Origin: Nitrospirota bacterium
GTDB taxonomy: Bacteria > Nitrospirota_A > Leptospirillia > Leptospirillales > Leptospirillaceae
Direction of reading: 5' to 3'
Assembly (NCBI GenBank): GCA_021838765.1
Contig: JAKCCY010000057.1
Location: forward strand, 1 to 15,621
DNA: 15,621 nucleotides
Part shown: piece by piece, positions 1 through 7,962 of the stretch
How the letters are laid out: every line of letters starts with the position of its first letter
How positions within the stretch are numbered: position 1 is the stretch's first letter
The notes under the pieces: model-generated
What the model saw: only the letters and a program-made list of their open reading frames with translations
Database searches by the model: none
Told to the model about the DNA's origin: nothing
Translations under genes and position numbers: made by a program

Positions 1-1
1 T

Positions 2-187
2 TCACCGGAAATCAGGTGTACCAACTGTCGGGATGATCCATTCAATGTATTCGGACGGAATGAATATGTTAAATGGGTCTTCCTGGAATTAAAAAATAAG
101 TTATTTTTATTTAAAAAATTAACGCCTCCTTTCGGGATGAATCGCCATTACGTCAATATGATTTTTAAGGTACGTATCCTGTTTTAA
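2..187 (+). CDS. Possible 3' end of an upstream gene (partial, unrecognised)
   Basis: From base 2 one forward frame stays open for 61 codons and stops with TAA at 185-187. This is notable because the stretch is AT-rich and would be expected to carry frequent stops. The peptide begins with a Cys-x-x-Cys pair (CTNC), continues with a basic and aromatic middle and ends in VRILF. I do not recognise a family. The stop falls inside a hairpin followed by T residues, which fits the end of a gene, but chance cannot be excluded for such a short run cut by the window edge. Composition differs clearly from the genes downstream. Confidence 0.25.
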   Translation, partial: SPEIRCTNCRDDPFNVFGRNEYVKWVFLELKNKLFLFKKLTPPFGMNRHYVNMIFKVRILF

Positions 188-202
188 GAAAACAGTATTT
201 TT
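179..202 (+). terminator. Weak intrinsic-terminator-like hairpin
   Basis: CTGTTTT (179-185) pairs perfectly with AAAACAG (189-195) around a three-base loop AAG, and TATTTTT follows at 196-202. The stem has only two GC pairs, so as a terminator it would be weak. Its position at the stop of the open frame 2-187 supports the reading as a gene end. Confidence 0.3.
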
Positions 203-337
203 AGACGCTCCCGAGACTGGTTCGATGCCTGTTTTTGATCTTGACCGGCCCTGGGGGATTCCGCTTATGTTTCGAGGTGATCATAAATAATATATCAATT
301 TTATAGTTTGAAACACATTATATATATCAATAGATGT

Positions 338-366
338 TTGTCAATCTTTTGCGGAGAGCATTTAAA
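338..366 (+). promoter_or_regulatory. Candidate sigma70 promoter upstream of the diguanylate cyclase pair
   Basis: TTGTCA (338-343, five of six consensus bases) and TTTAAA (361-366, four of six) are separated by exactly 17 bases in AT-rich DNA. Transcription would start near 373 and give a leader of about 380 bases before the ATG at 751. This rests on motif match only. Confidence 0.3.
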
Positions 367-523
367 CAATAAATTTAAGCAATAACTTCTCAACAAGGTG
401 CAGAAGCATGTTGGTCATGATCTTTGGATTGTTTGATTGAGGAATGATTTGTCCGTCTCGGAACGGTTATTGGCCGAATGGAAAATGTCGTGCCTTTCTT
501 CTCGACAGAGATATTCAAAATCA

Positions 524-546
524 GTATTCATGCGTATAATGAATGC
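524..546 (+). promoter_or_regulatory. Consensus -10 box inside an inverted repeat
   Basis: TATAAT at 535-540 is a perfect -10 hexamer. It lies within an inverted repeat whose arms are GTATTCAT (524-531) and ATGAATGC (539-546), seven exact pairs plus one G-T wobble. The matching -35 (TATTCA, 512-517) is poor, three of six, which would suit an activated or repressed promoter. The arms could be an operator for a dimeric regulator; no family is recognised. Transcription from here would still include the hairpin at 625-669 in the leader. Confidence 0.3.
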
Positions 547-624
547 CATTCAAAAATCAGCTTTATGGATATTCTGGAGCGGTGTCTCTGCCAAAGCCCT
601 GCGGCCCGGGAATCTTGCGGGGAT

Positions 625-669
625 GGAGGGGGACCGGCCTCTGTCACGCAAAAGGTGTGAGTCCCCTCC
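625..669 (+). promoter_or_regulatory. Two-tiered leader hairpin upstream of the first GGDEF gene
   Basis: The outer stem pairs GGAGGGGGAC (625-634) with GTCCCCTCC (661-669), leaving one bulged G. The inner stem pairs TCACGC (644-649) with GTGTGA (655-660) around an AAAAG loop, with a nine-base bulge at 635-643 on the 5' side only. A second small hairpin, CTCCA-TGC-TGGAG, sits at 681-693. No T-run follows, so this is not an ordinary terminator. It does not match the c-di-GMP-I riboswitch or another class I could check by eye. It may be a structured regulatory leader or simply stable GC-rich RNA. Confidence 0.3.
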
Positions 670-750
670 TATCACTGTGCCTCCATGCTGGAGAGACAAT
701 GAAGGAATGTGTGCCTTGATCGATTTCTAACGTAGACTTTAAGGAAGAGT

Positions 751-3700
751 ATGTCCCCCGATATCTCTCGCCAGGGAGAGTTCCAGACCAGACTGCTACC
801 TCAGCTTCTCGATCTTCTGATCGACCCCGCTTTCATCGTGGAATTGAAAGAGGGAGATCCTTTTGTGATTTCGGGAGCAAACACTGCATTCTTGCATCTC
901 ATGGGATCCCGGGAAAAAGAAGAGATTTTGGGGCAGTCGTTCGAGGGGTATCTTGACTCATCGGACAAGACCCCTCTTTTTTTGCCGGAAGACGTGGCTT
1001 CGGATTCTTCGCCTGAAAAAGAGGCTCTGCGCCAGGACAGAGTTCTCCTTCGAAAGGACAAGAGCCGATTCCTGTCAGAGATACGGATGAAACGATTGAT
1101 GTTTGGCGAAATCCCCTTTTTGCTGGGGACGGTTCGGGATATCACGGAGATGGCTCAACAGGGGCTGTTTCAGGAAGTCGGGAAGGAGATCGAACATTAT
1201 GAGAAAAAGGAACAAAGCCTCGAATCCCTGCTTGCCCGCGTTATTGAAAAAATTTCCGGAACCTTTCCCTTCCCTGAGGTGATTTTTTCCGGGTTTGAGG
1301 AAAAGTCGTCCATTTATGGCTCCAGAAATCTTCCCGCCTGTTCTGGGCTGCCCCAGGAAAATGTCTATTACGCAGCCATCGCTCATCCGGAAAATAGAGC
1401 CGGGAATCAGGAAGAGTCCATGACCATGGCTGTCATTTTCAGGGATCGTCAGGATTTGACTCCATCTCTTCTCTCCCGGCTGGAGCTGTTTTCCCGGAAA
1501 ATGGAAAAAGCCCTGCGGGATTCCCAGCAACCGGGAAGCAGAGTTCACAGGGATGTACTCTTTGAACTGGCGCCCGACGGAATATGTCTGCTTGATTCGG
1601 ATAGTCTGGACATTATTGACGTAAACCCTGTTTTTTGCCGGTTGCTGGGATTTCCGGACAAGTCTTTTCTTGTTGGAACATCCATCCTTGACTGGTGGGA
1701 ACTGACGGAGTCTTCGGCGCGGGAGATCCTTCACAAGATGATCGATGTCCGTAACGTGTCTTTTTCGTTTGAGCAGAGACACATCAAGATGGACGGATCC
1801 CATCTTTTGGCGAGCATCAGCGGCGCATGGATCCCTTACGGCGTGAAGGGAGCGCTCATGCTTCATGTCCGGGATGTTACCACTGAACATGAAGACGAGA
1901 TATTAAATCGCATATCGGTGGAGCTCGACCAGAAGATCCTCAGCGGACTTCCCATCATGGATCTTCTGGAGTTCATTGTCCGCAAGATTTCTCTCGAGTT
2001 TTCCTTCCAGATCGTTTTCTTCACGATTCCCGAGCCAAGTGGCGGGATTGTTTTTGTCGGACTCGATCCCTCATTCCCGAAATACTCTCCCGTTCTGGAG
2101 GAACTTTTTTCAATGAACCGCTGGGATCGGTCTCCCGGAAGAGAGTCTTCCTTCGGACGGGCGATCCGGAGCGGGTTGCCCCAGTTTGTTACAGGCGATG
2201 AGATTGAAAGCTCTCCTCCTGGCAGTATTTATAATGCGTTTGGCATCGCATCGATTTTTTCCATTCCCGTTCCCAGAGATGCGGGACAGCTTCCCTGGGG
2301 GGCCCTTACGATTGCCGACCACAATATCAACGATCTCTCGGGTCGTCTGAGAACGCGCCTGATCGAACTGGCCGAAAGAATCAGGATCGCGTTTATGCGG
2401 CATGAAGAAATGGATCTTGTCAGGGTCCTGAAGCTTGCAATGGAGTCTTCCCGAAATATTGAGATCATCGCTTTTAAAGATGGAAGGATTGAATGGGCCA
2501 ATGAGTCCTTTTTTAAAATGATCCGGAGCGACGGGAAGTTATTGCCGGATATTGATCTGGCTGGCATTTTTCCTGAACCAGCCGTTAAGGGGAGAAAAGT
2601 CTCACTGATTGAGGCGGTCGCGCTGTCGGAACCTTTTACCGGAGAGTTTGAGGGAGCCACCGGGGGAGGGCACCGGTTTCTGGTCGAGACGATGATTGTT
2701 CCATTGAAAGACCGGACCGGGAAAGCTGACCGGGTTTTAATCCAGCAAAAGGATATTACCCGGGACAGGGAGATCGATCTCATCGACAGGCTTATGAACC
2801 AGCTTGATGAAATGATCCTTCTTGGAACTCCTTTCCCCATGCTTTCATTTCTTGTCGCAGCAAAAGCACGGGAGATTTTTCATGCGGAAGCCGTGGCAAT
2901 CGGACTGTTCGGCGATGATGGAAGGGTTGCTTCTCAAGCTGTGTCGTCTATTTCTCCCGTATTTGAAGAAGAGCTCAGGGAGTGGGGAAGCCATGTTAAA
3001 AGCAGGGAGTCCGGGTTTGGGGAGGATCCTGATTTCCTGCTTCCAGGTTCTTCTTATCTTGCCGGATGGATGAACGGGAACAGGATGCAGGAGTTCAGGC
3101 GATTTTCCCTGACAGAAAATAACAGGGAGATTGGATATATTGCGTTTTTTTTCAAAAGAATCGCTGCGCTTGAAGCCGATTCACTGGCCCGGATCGAAAA
3201 ACTCGCCAGACGATTTTCTCTTGTCTATGAGCGTTATCAGCAGGAAGAGCAAAGACGTCTCCATGAAACGGCCATGTCAGCGGTTGCGAACGGTATTCTG
3301 ATTACCGGATCGGATCGCCAGATCCAGTGGGTTAACGATGCCTTTTTGCAGATGTCCGGACATGAAAGGGATGATCTGATCGGACAGGTTCCGTTTATTC
3401 TTCGCGATTCTCCGGGTGAAGACAAGTCAGCCAGCAATTTTTGGAAAAAAATCTTTTCCGGAGAAACGTTTGAAGGATTTCTTGAGGATCAAAAAAAGGA
3501 CGGAAGCCGCTATATGGTAGAGGCGACGGTTACCCCCATTCTCATCAATGATGAGATCAGGAATTTTGTGGTCATCCAGAAGGACCAGACACAAAGAATC
3601 CAGCAAGAACAGGAGTTCTGGAGACTGGCCCATACCGATCATCTCACCGGTTTGCTCAATCGTCAGGCCTTTATGGAGCGGATCAATCTCGAGATTGGCC

Positions 3701-4134
3701 ATTGTCAGAGTTCAGGTAATGGGCTGGCGCTCCTCTTCCTTGATATGGATGGCTTCAAGGAGATCAACGACACCTGGGGCCATGGAGCGGGAGATTACTT
3801 TTTAAAGAGCATCGGAGAGCGGATCCTGGCACATATCCGGTCTTCGGACATTGTTGCAAGGATAGGCGGGGACGAGTTTGTTGTTCTTCTTGAAATGTCT
3901 TCTGAACAGAAAGACCTGGGTCCTTTCCTGGACAGTTTTGTAAAGCGCCTTTCTGTTCCTGTGGACTATGATGGAAGAAGTCTTCAGGCGACTGTGTCGA
4001 TCGGCGTATCTTTTTTCCCGAAAGATGCCCTGTCTGCGGAAGAAATGATCCGGAAGGCCGATATGGCGATGTATGCTTCGAAAAACATGGGCAAGAACCG
4101 CTGGAGTTTCTGCAGGAAAGACTCTGCGACATGA
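751..4134 (+). CDS. Multi-PAS/GAF diguanylate cyclase (GGDEF protein)
   Basis: The 1127-residue protein should condense two GTP into cyclic di-GMP in the cytoplasm; no membrane segment or signal peptide is visible. Domains in order are PAS about 15-135, a degenerate GAF-like stretch 140-262, PAS 271-385, GAF-like 388-548, PAS 571-675, GAF-like 693-833, PAS 838-950 and GGDEF 955-1125. The PAS units end in typical RDIT/RDVT/KDIT-like strands. The cyclase has DHLTGLLNR at its start, the metal- and GTP-binding LDMDGFKEIND segment, an exact GGDEF at 1039-1043 and the inhibitory RSSD site at 1030-1033, five residues upstream, so product inhibition is expected. There is no EAL domain. The ATG at 751 follows AAGGAAGA at 741-748. 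Ligands of the sensor domains cannot be told from sequence. Another large GGDEF gene starts about 95 bases downstream with no terminator between, suggesting co-transcription. Confidence 0.93.
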   Translation: MSPDISRQGEFQTRLLPQLLDLLIDPAFIVELKEGDPFVISGANTAFLHLMGSREKEEILGQSFEGYLDSSDKTPLFLPEDVASDSSPEKEALRQDRVLLRKDKSRFLSEIRMKRLMFGEIPFLLGTVRDITEMAQQGLFQEVGKEIEHYEKKEQSLESLLARVIEKISGTFPFPEVIFSGFEEKSSIYGSRNLPACSGLPQENVYYAAIAHPENRAGNQEESMTMAVIFRDRQDLTPSLLSRLELFSRKMEKALRDSQQPGSRVHRDVLFELAPDGICLLDSDSLDIIDVNPVFCRLLGFPDKSFLVGTSILDWWELTESSAREILHKMIDVRNVSFSFEQRHIKMDGSHLLASISGAWIPYGVKGALMLHVRDVTTEHEDEILNRISVELDQKILSGLPIMDLLEFIVRKISLEFSFQIVFFTIPEPSGGIVFVGLDPSFPKYSPVLEELFSMNRWDRSPGRESSFGRAIRSGLPQFVTGDEIESSPPGSIYNAFGIASIFSIPVPRDAGQLPWGALTIADHNINDLSGRLRTRLIELAERIRIAFMRHEEMDLVRVLKLAMESSRNIEIIAFKDGRIEWANESFFKMIRSDGKLLPDIDLAGIFPEPAVKGRKVSLIEAVALSEPFTGEFEGATGGGHRFLVETMIVPLKDRTGKADRVLIQQKDITRDREIDLIDRLMNQLDEMILLGTPFPMLSFLVAAKAREIFHAEAVAIGLFGDDGRVASQAVSSISPVFEEELREWGSHVKSRESGFGEDPDFLLPGSSYLAGWMNGNRMQEFRRFSLTENNREIGYIAFFFKRIAALEADSLARIEKLARRFSLVYERYQQEEQRRLHETAMSAVANGILITGSDRQIQWVNDAFLQMSGHERDDLIGQVPFILRDSPGEDKSASNFWKKIFSGETFEGFLEDQKKDGSRYMVEATVTPILINDEIRNFVVIQKDQTQRIQQEQEFWRLAHTDHLTGLLNRQAFMERINLEIGHCQSSGNGLALLFLDMDGFKEINDTWGHGAGDYFLKSIGERILAHIRSSDIVARIGGDEFVVLLEMSSEQKDLGPFLDSFVKRLSVPVDYDGRSLQATVSIGVSFFPKDALSAEEMIRKADMAMYASKNMGKNRWSFCRKDSAT

Positions 4135-4229
4135 TATTGGGTTAATATATTCTTCAGGATCTCAATCGTTGAGTGTGTGTGGCGTTATGTTCCGGATCAG
4201 CCCGGATGACAGGGATAGGTGTCGTTTCC

Positions 4230-7200
4230 ATGGCGAAAGAAGACAAAGAACCACCAGATCCACTATTCCGTTTTCGCTCTGAAATCCTGGGAAAGGGAGA
4301 TCTCCTCCTGAATCTTCCTTTCGAAGGCATTTATGTGCTGGACGAGAAGGGATTTCTGGTTGATATGAGCGATACCTTCTGCAGCAGTCTTGGTTATTCG
4401 CGGGAAGAAATGAACGGGATGCATGTCTCCGGATGGAATGCCGTCTGGGACGATCCGGTGGTGAGTGCGCAATTTGAAAGTCTTGTCCAGAACCCCCACC
4501 GGCGGACCATCACTTTCGAGACGGTCCACCGGACAAAATCCGGCCGCTTGATCCCCGTAGAAATCCGGGCCTCTTCGATCCGGCTTGACATGGGGGTTTT
4601 TGTCTATTGCTCCTCCCGGGACAAAACCGCCGAAATCAAGGCCCGCCATCTCTCAGAGATCAATGACCTGATGCTGAGAGTCAATCAGGAGATCTCAACC
4701 GTCGAAAATGAGGGAGTTCTCCTCTCGAGGATCTGCGAAATGTCGGTGGAGTTTGGCCACCTGTCTCTTGCATGGGTTGGCCGTCCTGACGATTCGGGCA
4801 AGTTCCTCTTCCTGGCATCTTCCGGAGACACGGAGTATCTCGATGGGATCGAGATCTCTTCAGACCCCGGTCTTCTTTTCGGAAATGGTCCGGCGGGGAG
4901 GGCTTTCCGGGAAGACCGGGCCATTTTCTTTGGTAACTTCGAGTCGGATAGGCGACTGGGCCCATGGAGGGAGCGGGCTTCACTGTTTCATTTTCAGACA
5001 ACAGCTTCTCTTCCGATCCACCGGGGAGGGCAGGTCTGGGGCGTTCTGGTCGTCTACCATAAGGATATGGACTTTCTCAACACGGAGATGAAAACGCTCC
5101 TGGAAGAGCTTGCCAGGGATATCTCCCGTGGTCTTGACCGGCTTGATGCCAGGGTCAGGGAGAGAGAGCTGTTTGCTGTCCACCAGGCACTTCTGGACAA
5201 TACCGTCGTGGGAATTGCCATGACCCAGGGGCGGAGGTTGTCTTTTGTCAACTTCCGCCTCCTTGAGCTTCTGGGCTATGACAACCCGGAAGAGCTTCTT
5301 GGTCAATCCACGCATGTTCTATATCCGGATGAGGAAGAGTATTTTCGAATCGGTAAAATCCACAGTGAAATCGATAAAAAAGGAACCGTCGGCATCACCG
5401 GTGTCCGGCTTGTGAAAAAGGACGGGACGATTCTTTTGTGCGATGTGTCGGCAAGTCTCGTAAGCATGACCCCGGAAAAAAAAGCGGTATGGACCATCGA
5501 GGATGTCACCGAAAAACACCACCGCACGGAAAAGATCAAGCTGCTGTTGGGCCTCAACAAGATGCTCGCACAGGTCAACATGGCGGTTGCAGAAGCCCAG
5601 GAGGAGCTCAGCCTGATCCGGTCGATCTGTGACCTTGTGGTTCAGCTGGGGCACATGGAGCTTGCCTGGATCGGTCGCGCTGATGATTCGGGTGCGTTCT
5701 CATTCCTGGCCTCATCGGGGGAATCCGGATATCTTGAAAAAATGGCCGTATCTCCGGATGATCCATGTGGTCTGGGCCCGGCAGGACAAGCTCTTAGGGA
5801 AGGCAGGGCTGTTTTTAGTGGTTTGCGCAAGGAATCTCATTCCCCGTGGGTTGAGGAAGCCCGGAATTTTGGAATGAATTCGGCTGCGGCCCTTTCCATT
5901 TTCCGAAAAGGGAAAATCTGGGGATTTCTCGCTGTCTATCACCGGGCAGAGGGTTTTTTTGACGAAGACGATCTGAAGTCCTTGTTTCTTGAGCTGGCGC
6001 TTGATATTTCCCGGGGGCTTGACCGGATCGATGACCAGAAATCCCGATGGCTTCTCTCGAATGCCCTCTCCTCCATCGAGGACGGGGTGGCGATTACCGA
6101 TTCTTCCCATCTGGTGACATGGGTCAACAAGGCGTTTACCACGGTCACGGGGTATGCGCCGGATGAAATTGCGGGAAAGAATCTGAAAATTCTCCAGTCT
6201 CCGGAGACGGATTCCGAAACGGTGGAAGACATTCGACAGTCATTAAAGAACGGAACGGTTTTTCACGGCCAGATCCTCAATCTCCAGAAAGACGGGTCAA
6301 AATTCTGGAACCTTCTCACAATCAATCCGATGCACGATGCGTCCGGCACCATCACCGGTTTCGTCGGGGTTCAGCGGGACATCTCGGATATGGTTGCACT
6401 AAAGGAGCAGCTCGAATTCCAGTCTCTCCACGATCCTTTGACCGGATTGCCCAACCGGAGGGCGCTTGATCAGCATCTGGCGATGGCAATGGCCAGATCC
6501 CGCCGAAATGGAACGGTCGTCGCGCTGGGACTCCTGGATCTTGATGATTTCAAGGCAGTCAATGACCGTTTTGGACATTCTGCCGGAGACAGGCTTCTCA
6601 TCGATCTGGTGGCGAGACTTGAGGCAAGGCTCAGGGAAAATGATTTTCTTGTGCGTCTTGGCGGAGACGAGTTCATCATTGTCGTCGAGGATCTTCTGGA
6701 GGAGTTGGTTCCCGGGCAGATTGAACCCTTTCTGCATCGTCTTCACGAGGTGGTCGAGGCTCCATTTATCGTTTCAAACGGGCAACAGGCATTTGTCGGA
6801 ATGAGTTTGGGGCTGGCTTTTTACCCCCTTGATGCAACGGAAGGAGATGCTCTTGTCCGTCAGGCTGATATCGCGATGTACAAGTTAAAAAAAGAAAAAG
6901 ATAATCGAACAGTATGGTGGCAAAGAACTGACCAGTCTTCCCACATGGCCGGTTCTCCTGAACAGCTCAAGTCCTCCGATCCCTATGGTTCGGTGGTAAA
7001 GGTTCTTTTGGGAGGATATCAGCGAGAGATTGCCGTCGTCATAGAAAAGGTGGTCGGGAGTTTTTTTGACAAGCTGGCTCTGGAATCTGAGCCCGCTGTC
7101 ATCTTTTCAAGCCTGTCCCCGGAAGAAATGATGCGTCTCAGGCTTCGCCAGGTTGAACATCTCAAGTTTCTTCTGGACCCTGAAACGACCAGGGAGGCCA

Positions 7201-7940
7201 TTCTTGCCCGTGCAACGGAAATTGGGCGCATCCACTGTCTCGTGGGTGTCGGGAACACTCTTCTGCTCAAGGGAAAATCTTTTTATGTGAGATATCTTAA
7301 GGACTATCTGGATCAGGAAATACTGGTTTTGATGGATCGTACGTACATTTTGGTGGCAGCAGAATGGCGCCTCCATGAAGATGTCGAGTCCCAGCTTCGT
7401 TCCGAGGTGACCACGATGGACCACTACCAGAGGATCCTGTCCTTGCCTCTTCCCCCGAAGGGAATAATGTGGACGGAGGCACGCGCCATTGAAGTGAGGG
7501 AACTTGGGCGCTTGCCTGGTGTTCAGGCTGTTTTGTTGGTCAAACCTGACAGTCGTGGTGTATTCGTGATTGAGGAAAATGGTGGAGCAGTCGGAGAGGT
7601 CGGTTCATTTGTATTGCGGACACAGTCGCTTGAGCCGGTCATAGATCCTGCTTCTCCCCGTGGTCAAGGCCTTTTATCCAGGACATGGCGCTCTCTCCAT
7701 TTTCAAACGGCTCCTTCTTTTCATCTTGATCCGACCCTTGCTCCCTGGCTTGATGTGGTCACCAGGCTGGGAATCAATTCGGCGATGGTTCTTCTGGTCA
7801 GGGATGATTCCAAAAAACCAGTGGCCGCCATTGCCATTTACGGAGCTTATCCCAATCAGTTCGAGTCGTCCTGGATGAAGCAGTTTGCCCTGGGGGTTGA
7901 GCAACGATGGGGGAAAATCTGGACCCTGAGCCAACATTGA
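4230..7940 (+). CDS. Diguanylate cyclase with PAS/GAF repeats, LOV-like PAS, GGDEF and a C-terminal globin-like sensor
   Basis: This is a soluble 1236-residue sensor enzyme predicted to make c-di-GMP. Domains: PAS about 22-135, GAF 147-307, PAS 318-435, GAF 438-601, a LOV-like PAS 611-724, GGDEF 731-901, globin-like 917-1075 and a GAF-like C-terminus about 1090-1236. GGDEF is exact at 811-815 with an RxxD inhibitory site (REND, 802-805). The two GAF domains share many identical positions (GPAG, PW, LAxDISRGLDRxD), so a PAS-GAF block was probably duplicated. The third PAS keeps LOV flavin-contact residues (GKN, ILN, FWNLL, GVQRD), but the photoactive Cys is Leu652. The globin-like part has RQxEHLKFLL and IGRIHCLVGV, with His1002 as likely proximal heme ligand. 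I chose ATG 4230 (MAKEDKEPPD, with AGGGATAGG ten bases upstream). The same frame opens earlier at ATG 4206 and GTG 4173; the longer N-terminus is unlike a PAS start and has weaker ribosome binding sites. Confidence 0.92.
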   Translation: MAKEDKEPPDPLFRFRSEILGKGDLLLNLPFEGIYVLDEKGFLVDMSDTFCSSLGYSREEMNGMHVSGWNAVWDDPVVSAQFESLVQNPHRRTITFETVHRTKSGRLIPVEIRASSIRLDMGVFVYCSSRDKTAEIKARHLSEINDLMLRVNQEISTVENEGVLLSRICEMSVEFGHLSLAWVGRPDDSGKFLFLASSGDTEYLDGIEISSDPGLLFGNGPAGRAFREDRAIFFGNFESDRRLGPWRERASLFHFQTTASLPIHRGGQVWGVLVVYHKDMDFLNTEMKTLLEELARDISRGLDRLDARVRERELFAVHQALLDNTVVGIAMTQGRRLSFVNFRLLELLGYDNPEELLGQSTHVLYPDEEEYFRIGKIHSEIDKKGTVGITGVRLVKKDGTILLCDVSASLVSMTPEKKAVWTIEDVTEKHHRTEKIKLLLGLNKMLAQVNMAVAEAQEELSLIRSICDLVVQLGHMELAWIGRADDSGAFSFLASSGESGYLEKMAVSPDDPCGLGPAGQALREGRAVFSGLRKESHSPWVEEARNFGMNSAAALSIFRKGKIWGFLAVYHRAEGFFDEDDLKSLFLELALDISRGLDRIDDQKSRWLLSNALSSIEDGVAITDSSHLVTWVNKAFTTVTGYAPDEIAGKNLKILQSPETDSETVEDIRQSLKNGTVFHGQILNLQKDGSKFWNLLTINPMHDASGTITGFVGVQRDISDMVALKEQLEFQSLHDPLTGLPNRRALDQHLAMAMARSRRNGTVVALGLLDLDDFKAVNDRFGHSAGDRLLIDLVARLEARLRENDFLVRLGGDEFIIVVEDLLEELVPGQIEPFLHRLHEVVEAPFIVSNGQQAFVGMSLGLAFYPLDATEGDALVRQADIAMYKLKKEKDNRTVWWQRTDQSSHMAGSPEQLKSSDPYGSVVKVLLGGYQREIAVVIEKVVGSFFDKLALESEPAVIFSSLSPEEMMRLRLRQVEHLKFLLDPETTREAILARATEIGRIHCLVGVGNTLLLKGKSFYVRYLKDYLDQEILVLMDRTYILVAAEWRLHEDVESQLRSEVTTMDHYQRILSLPLPPKGIMWTEARAIEVRELGRLPGVQAVLLVKPDSRGVFVIEENGGAVGEVGSFVLRTQSLEPVIDPASPRGQGLLSRTWRSLHFQTAPSFHLDPTLAPWLDVVTRLGINSAMVLLVRDDSKKPVAAIAIYGAYPNQFESSWMKQFALGVEQRWGKIWTLSQH

Positions 7941-7962
7941 ACATTTGCCCGAGAACATTCTT

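Larger units (their letters stand above)
188..750 (+). other. Long non-coding region upstream of the first diguanylate cyclase
   Basis: No convincing gene lies in these roughly 560 bases. Bases 250-420 are very AT-rich and hold a candidate promoter at 338-366. Bases 420-750 are richer in GC and hold a second candidate -10 box within an inverted repeat and two hairpins (625-669 and 681-693). A TTG-initiated frame of 97 codons at 437-730 and a shorter ATG frame at 478-660 are open, but neither has a good ribosome binding site or a protein-like sequence, so I treat both as chance. The region most likely acts as promoter and 5' leader for the gene at 751. Confidence 0.5.

Noticed and set aside
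640..660. CACGCAAAAGG resembling part of the c-di-GMP-I (GEMM) riboswitch
   Set aside because: The following conserved elements (the second ACGCAAAGCC block, GAAA tetraloop and receptor strand) are absent, and the bases are used in a simple hairpin instead.
437..730. Open frame of 97 codons (TTG start) and an overlapping 60-codon frame at 478-660
   Set aside because: No good ribosome binding site, poor protein-like composition, and the region contains strong hairpins and a consensus -10 box; more likely leader RNA.
1075..1890. 271-codon open frame on the minus strand opposite the first cyclase
   Set aside because: Antisense shadow of the PAS/GAF coding region with no domain or start signal.
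4173..4229. Upstream GTG start for the second cyclase
   Set aside because: It adds 19 residues unlike a PAS N-terminus and its nearest AGGA is 13 bases away; ATG 4230 gives a typical start. It remains possible.
4751..4776. TGGCCAC...TTGCAT resembling a sigma54 promoter
   Set aside because: The spacing between GG and GC is wrong (13 instead of 10 bases) and it lies deep in coding sequence.
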